A stretch of DNA of 64,000 bases from Struthidea cinerea (Eukaryota; Chordata; Aves; Passeriformes; Corcoracidae): the NCBI GenBank assembly GCA_013397865.1, contig VZTI01004617.1, positions 738,821 to 802,820 on the forward strand. Reading direction: 5' to 3'. Shown piece by piece: positions 60,101 through 64,000 of the stretch (within the stretch, counting starts at the first letter, position 1; each line of letters starts with the position of its first letter). A program made the translations under genes and the position numbers. The notes under the pieces were generated by a model. It worked only from the letters and a program-made list of their open reading frames with translations, did no database searches and was not told the origin of the DNA.

Positions 60101-61922
60101 ATCAGAGATGCACCGAAGAATCCCTTGGGTGCCCCTGTAGGAGAAAATGGTTCTGAAGGCTGAGCAGAAAAAACACCATCTCACTTTTTATCAGGAATAA
60201 AAGAATCCTTGGAGAGACTTAGGGTTGATTACCAAAAGCTAAAGAATATCAATCATATCGAAAAAAGGAATAAACCACGAAATAAAAATGAAGTCTTTCA
60301 AAGCAACTCAAATCCTTGTGATTCAACTAAGGAGGACGAAAATCAGCCAAATCACTGGTTGGAAATGAAAAATAGAAACAAACAAACAAAAGGCCCTTCT
60401 TTTTTGGTTGAAAGCTCTCAAAGAGAGGAGAAAGATGCATTAAATACTGACGAGAAATAGTTAATAAAAGAAAAGCTCAAGGATAACTCAGCTGGGGAAA
60501 GAGAAGACAGCAAGTATCACTCTCTGCCTGGCTTTCTGGGGGCAGCTGGTGTGAAATTGTGGATGTCAGCAGCACATGGCACCGTGTGTGAATGTCTCTG
60601 TCACTGGTGTATCACTGACAGAGACCCTAAAACTCCCCTGAGCTCCACGGCTGCCCCTTTTCTGGAGGGACAGCCAAAATCAGAGCATCTTCCAGCTACC
60701 ACTGGCTCTCCTCAAACCTTTCACGATTTTACCACTTGCCTTAAAGGGAATAAATATGCTCCAGCAACCAGGCCCCTGACCTACAGCATTTGATTTGTGG
60801 GCTGTGTGGAGATAAACAGGTTCATTTCTATTTGAAGATGTTATCTGCACCCTTGGAGAGCTGCAAAGGAACCTCACAGTGGTTTTCCCAGGAGAAGGAG
60901 CCGTTCCTGTGTCCAGAGCACAGCCTGTTCCAGGGCTCAGTCTCTGGAAGTACAAATCCTGAATATTTCAATGCACACACACGCTCAGAGCAACCCAGCC
61001 AGGTTTTGTTTCTGCCAAGAAATGAGGATCTGTGCAGAAAATCCTTACCTGGTCCAGATATTTCTTCCATATTGGCTCTGCGTTCTCTACTGAAAATTCG
61101 TTCCAGCCGTGTTTTGACCGGCGCTGGAGCACGGAAAACTCAGAGAGTCCAGTCTGTAGGTCAACCTAGAGGGAAAAACCCCAAACCCAACCCAAACATT
61201 ACATATTGTAGCTGTAGAAAACTTATTAAGGCAAATTTATATTAAACCCCTATAAGCAGACTGGACAAGATCTTCATGGCTCAGTCCCCCATGAAGAAAA
61301 TGAATCTGTCTGCTGTTTTTCTGTTAAAATATGTATTTTTGTTAAACTATAAAATTTTACCATCAACCACCACAGAAACCCACAGAGGGAGCACAAGTTA
61401 ATTTAAAAAATATCGGTATTTCCAAAAGGGAGAAATCATATCAGAGATGACAAATTAGAAATCTAAAATAGTAAAGGAAAGAACTAATCTCTGGTTGCAC
61501 TGTGTATTTAAAGAGAAAATAAAAATAAATACACCCCGACAAAATTCAAAGGGAACAAAATGAGAAGGGATGAAATCTATTCTGCCTGGATTTAAAAAAA
61601 TAGTGAGGTAGGAAATTAAAATATAGCCAAGCACCAAAGCTTTTCCTGACTTTGGGGACCCTCGAGCCCAGAAAGGAGAGGATTCACCCCACAAAAAGGC
61701 AGAGGAACTGGACGCTCCGGGAGTTTGCAAGTCAATTAAAGACTGATTTTGCTGCTCAGGCCCTTCCCACAGGCAGATCCCACATTCCCAAAGACCTGCA
61801 CAAACCCTTACGTTTAGAGCTCTTGCCAAGTCCTCCTTGTGGCATTTACAGGCGTCCTTCGGGGGCAGGACTGCCACCTCCTTCTCCTGCTCGATTATCT
61901 TCAGCTCGCACTCCTCATGGGG
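42020..61922 (-). CDS. ATP2C2: ATP2C2 (SPCA2): secretory-pathway Ca2+/Mn2+-transporting P-type ATPase, 26 exons, first exon missing
   Basis: Twenty-six exons join in frame for 910 codons plus TGA; human SPCA2 is about 946 residues, so only some 35 N-terminal residues are missing. The product is a P2A-type pump that moves Ca2+ or Mn2+ into the Golgi lumen at the cost of ATP. Visible-residue positions: M1 near 77-100, M2 107-118, TGE actuator loop 187-189, M4 PEGL 303-306, phosphorylated Asp346 in DKTGT, KGA 477-479, TGD 567-569, GDGVNDA 640-646, M6 Asn735 and Asp739 (ion-site pair), then M7-M10. No catalytic residue is missing. SPCA2 rather than SPCA1 is favoured by the acidic/Lys-rich N-terminus with LPPKDACKCHKEDLARAL, by PPLQKIFQTENLG, and by synteny with MEAK7. 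All splice sites are GT-AG, with one weak donor at the exon ending at 48745. The introns contain CR1 copies, a small gap and a minisatellite. Confidence 0.97.
42758..42899 (-). CDS. ATP2C2: ATP2C2 visible exon 25 (M9)
   Basis: Residues 827-873 plus one base, FLYSVLGSFLGQLAVIYIPP (M9) and LQKIFQTENLGVL. The acceptor is TGCTCTAG and the donor TTAG|GTAAGT. Confidence 0.97.
43202..43297 (-). CDS. ATP2C2: ATP2C2 visible exon 24 (M8)
   Basis: Residues 795-826, TPRTTTMTFTCFVFFDLFNA then LTCRSQ (M8). The acceptor is GCTTCCAG and the donor CAG|GTGAGA. Confidence 0.97.
43887..44034 (-). CDS. ATP2C2: ATP2C2 visible exon 23 (M7)
   Basis: Residues 745-794, LGVEPVDRDTIKQPPR and LKIFMSAIIIISGTLFVFW (M7). 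The acceptor is GGAGGCAG and the donor GAG|GTGAGG. Confidence 0.97.
44652..44768 (-). CDS. ATP2C2: ATP2C2 visible exon 22 (M5-M6 ion site)
   Basis: Residues 706-744 plus two bases, SISALSLITLSTVL (M5) and AMQILWINIIMDGPPAQ (M6). Asn735 and Asp739 are four apart, as in the SPCA1 Ca2+/Mn2+ site. The acceptor is CTTTGCAG and the donor AGAG|GTATGG. Confidence 0.98.
44851..44919 (-). CDS. ATP2C2: ATP2C2 visible exon 21 (M5 approach)
   Basis: Residues 683-705 plus two bases, NAIEEGKGIFYNIKNFVRFQ then LS. The acceptor is CCCTTCCAG and the donor GCAC|GTAAGT. Confidence 0.97.
45258..45312 (-). mobile_element. CR1-like fragment
   Basis: AAATGTTGGAAAACACCTCC followed by AGGATCATCGAGTCCAAC resembles a CR1 subfamily 3' end in reverse orientation. 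It is very short. Confidence 0.7.
45590..45756 (-). CDS. ATP2C2: ATP2C2 visible exon 20 (GDGVNDA hinge)
   Basis: Residues 628-682 plus two bases, SMTGDGVNDAVALKSADIGI and KEAANMILVDDDFSKV. The hinge coordinates Mg2+ for phosphate transfer. The acceptor is TCCCACAG. The donor AT|GTAGGT was chosen because the next exon supplies the G of Met683. Confidence 0.97.
46094..46190 (-). mobile_element. CR1 LINE 3' fragment
   Basis: AAATCATAGAATCCTGGAAT, CTTGGAAAGGACCCACAAGG and ATCATCAAGTCCAATTCC form a reverse-oriented CR1 3' end in the ATP2C2 intron, sense to the gene. Confidence 0.85.
46324..46374 (-). CDS. ATP2C2: ATP2C2 visible exon 19
   Basis: Residues 611-627, VSIFFRTSPKHKLKIIK, the conserved P-type ATPase segment before the hinge. 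The acceptor is GTTTTCAG and the donor AAG|GTACTA. Confidence 0.96.
46463..46560 (-). CDS. ATP2C2: ATP2C2 visible exon 18
   Basis: Residues 578-610, QNIGLCNGKLKAMSGEELDQ in the phosphorylation domain. The acceptor is TTTCTTTGCAG and the donor AAT|GTAATG. Confidence 0.94.
46887..47057 (-). CDS. ATP2C2: ATP2C2 visible exon 17 (TGD motif)
   Basis: Residues 521-577 plus one base, ALASGPELGKLTFLGLVGII, DPPRAGVREAV and VKMVTGDALETAVAI. The acceptor is CTATGACTAG and the donor ATAG|GTACCA. Confidence 0.97.
48250..48305. other. Assembly gap (56 N) with repeated flanks
   Basis: The 20 bases on the left (ten A then CCACCCAGCA) are repeated exactly on the right at 48306-48325. Either the contigs overlap and nothing is missing, or an inserted element with a target duplication is hidden. 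Confidence 0.95.
48357..48655 (+). mobile_element. CR1 LINE 3' end in ATP2C2 intron
   Basis: About 300 bp of CR1 3' region lie on the + strand, antisense to ATP2C2. They include AGGAAGAAATTCTTCCCTGT, GAGGCCCTGGCACAGGGTGC, AAGGTGTCCCTGCCCATGGC and a terminal GGGATTCTGTGATGA. It is the best-preserved CR1 copy here. Confidence 0.94.
48745..48901 (-). CDS. ATP2C2: ATP2C2 visible exon 16 (KGA motif)
   Basis: Residues 469-520 plus one base, DQEDIYFMKGAFEEVIQYC, with the ATP-binding KGA, and QQEEKRMGSSGLR. The acceptor is TGCTCTAAAG. The donor CGAG|GTCAGT is the weakest in the gene, but the next exon completes the Val of LRVLALASG exactly. Confidence 0.95.
49471..49572 (-). CDS. ATP2C2: ATP2C2 visible exon 15
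   Basis: Residues 435-468, MELADIKDIYVRKKEIPFSS then EQKWMAVKC of the nucleotide-binding domain. The acceptor is TTGCTTCAG and the donor CAG|GTAAAG. Confidence 0.97.
50899..50933. repeat. TTTA microsatellite in ATP2C2 intron
   Basis: A run of TATTTATTTATTT with one TATATA interruption lies about 35 bases below the exon at 50967-51056, downstream of its donor on the gene strand. Confidence 0.8.
50967..51056 (-). CDS. ATP2C2: ATP2C2 visible exon 14
   Basis: Residues 405-434, AGCVVNNAIIRKN and GQPTEGALIALAMK. The acceptor is TTTCCCTAG and the donor AAG|GTAAGA. Confidence 0.97.
51874..51975 (-). CDS. ATP2C2: ATP2C2 visible exon 13
   Basis: Residues 371-404, VSGVGYNGEG through NISIGKLVE in the nucleotide-binding domain. 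The acceptor is CTCCCTCAG and the donor GAG|GTGAGT. Confidence 0.95.
52671..52768 (-). CDS. ATP2C2: ATP2C2 visible exon 12 (phosphorylation site)
   Basis: Residues 338-370, CCNVICSDKTGTLTANEMTV. Asp346 in DKTGT is the catalytic phosphorylated residue. The acceptor is TGCCCCAG and the donor GAG|GTAGGG. Confidence 0.98.
52769..54591 (-). other. ATP2C2: ATP2C2 intron, 1.8 kb, nothing recognised
   Basis: The longest intron in the catalytic half, between the M4 exon and the phosphorylation-site exon. I see no repeat family or nested gene. Open frames of up to about 137 codons have no recognisable relatives. Confidence 0.6.
54592..54716 (-). CDS. ATP2C2: ATP2C2 visible exon 11 (M4, PEGL)
   Basis: Residues 296-337 plus one base. 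It carries AVAAIPEGLPIVVTVTLVLG, where the PEGL glutamate (304) is an ion-binding residue in this family, and KKLPIVETL. The acceptor is TGTCCCCAG and the donor TTAG|GTAAGG. Confidence 0.97.
55916..55982 (-). CDS. ATP2C2: ATP2C2 visible exon 10 (M3-M4)
   Basis: Residues 274-295 plus two bases, LIMFIGWWQGKRLLSMFTIG. The acceptor is CCGCCCCAG and the donor TCAG|GTGAGG. Confidence 0.96.
56224..56299 (-). CDS. ATP2C2: ATP2C2 visible exon 9 (start of M3)
   Basis: Residues 249-273 plus one base, TPKTPLQKSMDRLGKQ then LTLFSFGII. The acceptor is ATTTTTCCAG and the donor ATCG|GTGAGT. Confidence 0.97.
56634..56702 (-). CDS. ATP2C2: ATP2C2 visible exon 8
   Basis: Residues 226-248, GVVIGTGENSQFGEVFKMMQ and AEE. 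The acceptor is TTTTTTCCAG and the donor GAG|GTAACC. Confidence 0.97.
56742..56970 (-). mobile_element. CR1 LINE 3' fragment in ATP2C2 intron
   Basis: On the + strand the blocks read AGAATCCCAGACTGG, GTTGGAAGGGATCTTAAGCC, CCACCCCTGCCATGAGCAGG and CAGGCTGCTCCAAGCCCC, then CTGTGCCAGGGCCTCCCC. This is a reverse-oriented CR1 3' end. It shares orientation with ATP2C2 and nearly fills the 364-base intron. Confidence 0.92.
57067..57216 (-). CDS. ATP2C2: ATP2C2 visible exon 7 (TGE loop)
   Basis: Residues 176-225, with DESSFTGEAEPC, whose TGE loop drives dephosphorylation, then TTLSNVVFMGTLVRYGKGK. The acceptor is TTAATTAG and the donor AAA|GTGAGT. Confidence 0.97.
57293..57401 (-). CDS. ATP2C2: ATP2C2 visible exon 6
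   Basis: Residues 139-175, with LREGKLQHLLARELVPGD and VGDRVPADLRLIE (actuator domain). The acceptor is TCGTGCAG and the donor GAG|GTAAAC. Confidence 0.96.
58584..58645 (-). CDS. ATP2C2: ATP2C2 visible exon 5
   Basis: Residues 119-138 plus two bases, EYRSEKSLEELNKLVPPECN. The acceptor is CGTTTCAAAG and the donor ACTG|GTGAGA. It begins the actuator-domain approach. Confidence 0.96.
58736..58771 (-). CDS. ATP2C2: ATP2C2 visible exon 4 (M2, 12 codons)
   Basis: Residues 107-118, AVLIVVTVAFIQ, a 36-base micro-exon identical or nearly so to the human segment. The acceptor is CCACAG and the donor CAG|GTGGGT. It is the true copy because both splice sites are present. Confidence 0.95.
58826..59073. 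repeat. 29-bp minisatellite in ATP2C2 intron
   Basis: About 8.5 units share GGACAGGGGACACCCACCA followed by a variable CGGGGATGGG or TGATGGTGGA end. The first unit lacks one C. The array is cut by a single N at 59074. Long open frames across it (Pro/Cys/Trp/His-rich on the - strand) are artefacts of the repeat. Its unit contains ACCCAC, which is GTGGGT on the gene strand. Confidence 0.95.
59074..59074. other. Single-N contig join
   Basis: One N separates the minisatellite array from a second, identical copy of 58741-58933. It marks an unmerged assembly join. Confidence 0.95.
59075..59267. repeat. Exact 193-bp repeat of 58741-58933 (probable assembly duplicate)
   Basis: The sequence after the N is identical to 58741-58933 at a constant offset of 334, including 31 of the 36 bases of the M2 exon and the first minisatellite units. 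The exon copy at 59075-59105 lacks its own donor, because the N replaces the needed flank. I therefore treat it as an assembly duplicate, not a real second exon. Confidence 0.85.
59263..59352 (-). CDS. ATP2C2: ATP2C2 visible exon 3 (M1)
   Basis: Residues 77-106, FKNPLILLLLASALVSVI (M1) and TKEYEDAASITM. The acceptor is GTCCTCAG. The donor ATG|GTGGGT is embedded in the last unit of the adjacent 29-bp minisatellite. Confidence 0.95.
59353..61048 (-). other. ATP2C2: ATP2C2 intron, 1.7 kb, nothing recognised
   Basis: It contains an A-rich stretch around 60210-60480 with a Lys/Asn-rich open frame on the + strand that has no recognisable family, plus a short CAAA run near 60378. No nested gene is supported. 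Confidence 0.6.
61049..61165 (-). CDS. ATP2C2: ATP2C2 visible exon 2
   Basis: Residues 38-76, VDLQTGLSEF through KKYLDQ, the conserved cation-ATPase N-terminal segment before M1. The acceptor is CCCTCTAG and the donor CAG|GTAAGG. Confidence 0.96.
61812..61922 (-). CDS. ATP2C2: ATP2C2 visible exon 1 (N-terminal cytosolic region)
   Basis: Visible residues 1-37, PHEECELK to DLARALN. The acceptor is GTTTACCCAG and the donor AAC|GTAAGG. It matches the human ELKAIEKE...LPPKEACKCQKEDLARA region. It is not the first exon because it has no start codon in frame. Confidence 0.95.
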
Positions 61923-64000
61923 CTGGGTAAACAAGGCAAAGCAATCCTTAGGTGAGTTAATTAAACAGTTAATTAAAGCTTTTCAGCACCTCCTGGCTTC
62001 TTCCCTTAATCCCGTTCCCTTCCCTGCCCTTGCCAGCTGTGTGCCAGTCGCTACACCGCTTCCCAAATCTCAATGCTTTGATACCAGCTCTAACTAATCC
62101 TGAGCACAGCCCCAAAGCTCGGGGCACGTTCTTGTAGGGGGAGAGAGGCCGGGAGGAGCTGGGGAACCAAAGAAGAGAAGCTCACGGCGCTGATCAGGAA
62201 AGGTTCAGGCTGTGCTGTCTGAGGTGTCCCGTGCCAGCGTCTCACAGCCCAGACTCGATGCTCAGAGCAAGCAGAACACCTTCCCCCTTGTTAAAAGCAT
62301 AATAAATGAACTGAAAACGTGAGCTAGAAATGGGAGCCAGAGGGAGAAGCAAAATCTCCCCTCCCACCTCCAGGGCTGTTTTGCTCCACCACTGACCCTG
62401 CAGCTGCCTCCAAGCAGGACAAACCCTTCCTGCCCCATCCGGGCAGCCCAAGCCCTCGGCATCCCAACCTCTCCCTTTCAATTTCCTTCATTTTCTTCTC
62501 TAAAATGCACTTCCCAGAGCAGCAGCATTCCCAAAATCCCTGCCAGGCCCAGGCTGTGACCACTACTGCAGGCTGAGTACAGAGAGGGAGAAATCTCACC
62601 CTTCCCAAGGGACAGGAGTTCCATTCCCTTTTCCCTTCATTCATAAAACACAGGAGTGTCTGTTCATTAAGAAAGGAGCCCCCCGAGAGCGTGGCAGGAA
62701 TTTGGCTCCGGCTCCCCACTCCCAGCACCCTGGAATGTTTTCTGTGGGAGGCACTCAGGTCTGGCTCATCCTCCTGCGCTGATATTTGGGGAATTGGCCC
62801 TGCTGTGAATATTTGGGAGCTTTCTAGGAACATCCAGTGCTTTGCAATCTAAAGCCCAAGATAAACGCAGGAAATCAGAAATGCAGGAAACGTCCTTGGC
62901 TGTTCTCTCATGGAGTTGGTTTCAGTCTTGGGGCTCCTGGAGAGCTCAGAGCATCTCTAAGCCCTGCTCCTGGAACAGGCTTTAGCCATATCCACCTGTT
63001 GCAGCCCCCTTTTATGGCCATTTCCTGACCCACAGCTCAGCTGCCAACACGTGGGATGCCAGCACCCCCCTGCTCCCAGTGGGAAAGCACAGGAGTCTGG
63101 GACCCCTTGGTCTGGGCAGGGCTTATTTAGAGCCATTTTGTCCCAGGAACAACCTGCCTTTCCAATCCCTCAGCAATTTGCCCAAGATCTCCACGGATTT
63201 TCCTGCTCCCACCTTTCCCCCAAGCTGGTGACCACATTTTGCCTGAAGAAGCTGCAGCACTGCTCCCCTTCTTCAGCCATTCTAGCACTGGATATCACCC
63301 TTATTTCCCCATCTCCTTAACAAACCTCTCTAGAAGGGACAAAAACACCCCTTCCACGTTACAAACTCGTGATTTATATCCCTGTTTGTGTGCCCTGGGT
63401 GTATAAATCCATCAGTTCCCTATAACTTTGTTGACATCCAGACACTGAAATCCCAAGAGCCACTTAGGGAGATGGAAGGGTTTGGTGGGAAGGAAACACC
63501 GGGATGGACATATCCCTGCATTCATTCCCATCCTGATTAATGTGGCCTCTCCAGGCTCCTCTGTGCTGCAGCTGGCACACACAGGTATCAAGGTACAGCT
63601 CTGCCCTGGAGGAGTTTAAATTTTAATGAAAGCAGCTGGAGGGCAGGAAGGGACCCGGACACGAGGATAACATGCCTGCAGTCCCCAAGGGCAGCAGGGG
63701 AAGCAGGACCCAGCTCTATCAGCAATATTTACCTTCAAAAAGGTGTGGAGGAAATAAACGACAAAGGCCCTGGATGTGCCTGAGCCATCCGTGGTTTCTC
63801 TAGAAATGCTGGCAGCTCCCTGCTCCTGCCAGCCAGGGCCCGTGACAGGAGCAGCTTTATTGGGATGAGTTAACTTGCACTGCTGAGCCTACACCTGTCA
63901 GGGATTTTCCCTCGTGAACGTGGCACAGCTTTTCCCACCAGAGCAGCCCCTGCAAGGCAGAGGTTGGAAATGCATCAGCGTGGCCCCATCTCCTCCTCCC
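61923..64000 (-). other. ATP2C2: Upstream part or first intron of ATP2C2
   Basis: The missing first coding exon (start Met and about 35 residues) should lie at higher coordinates. I find no - strand segment here with a start codon, the expected acidic N-terminal sequence and a phase-0 donor. A 169-codon - strand open frame at 62324-62833 resembles nothing in the family. The exon is probably beyond the window. Confidence 0.6.

Noticed and set aside
60209..60460. Lys/Asn-rich 83-codon frame inside an ATP2C2 intron
   Set aside because: It is A-rich intron DNA that produces Lys and Asn codons. It has no known relative and is antisense to the host gene.
62324..62833. 169-codon - strand frame as a possible ATP2C2 first exon
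   Set aside because: It lacks any resemblance to the SPCA2 N-terminus, and the acidic segment expected before the first visible exon is absent.

Overview
The window is vertebrate, and almost certainly bird, nuclear DNA. It shows small exons split by GT-AG introns, a CpG-rich promoter, and several truncated copies of the avian LINE CR1, two of which keep the typical CR1 3' end with its ATTCTGTGAT-like terminus. It holds two recognisable protein genes that converge on each other: MEAK7 (also called TLDC1 or KIAA1609) on the + strand and ATP2C2 (SPCA2) on the - strand. The same two genes are neighbours at human 16q24.1, so this is a conserved vertebrate block.

Layout. Positions 1-28440 are a long AT-rich non-coding stretch in which I recognise no exon. 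It contains decayed CR1 fragments and a striking local 167-bp duplication. Positions 28450-29260 form a GC-rich promoter region: an 18-bp minisatellite, a 224-base assembly gap, a 51-bp tandem repeat, and a run of GGGCT/GAGCT pentamers. A likely non-coding first exon of MEAK7 ends near 29109. Positions 30576-38739 carry seven MEAK7 coding exons (472 codons plus stop), including an intron that appears to be of the rarer GC-AG class. Positions 38740-42019 are the convergent 3' region. A 14-bp palindrome there supplies an AATAAA on both strands about 330 bases past the ATP2C2 stop. Positions 42020-61922 carry 26 ATP2C2 coding exons (910 codons plus stop). All joins were checked for phase, and only the short first coding exon is missing. 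Positions 61923-64000 are upstream or intron 1 of ATP2C2.

Function. MEAK7 is a lysosome-associated TLDc-domain protein with an N-myristoylation signal and a role in mTOR signalling. ATP2C2 is the Golgi/secretory-pathway Ca2+/Mn2+ P-type pump. All hallmark pump motifs are present: PEGL, TGE, DKTGT, KGA, TGD, GDGVNDA and the M6 Asn/Asp pair. The two genes are neighbours by ancestry, and I see no sequence evidence that they form a functional unit.

The most notable observations are: (a) a 29-bp minisatellite in the ATP2C2 intron between the M1 and M2 exons, whose units each carry a copy of the GTGGGT 5' splice site of the adjacent exon; (b) a false second copy of a 12-codon exon next to a single N, caused by an unmerged 193-bp overlap; (c) the palindromic polyadenylation site; (d) the GC-AG intron; (e) the 167-bp duplication whose second copy starts inside a perfect hairpin. 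No wholly new gene system was found.
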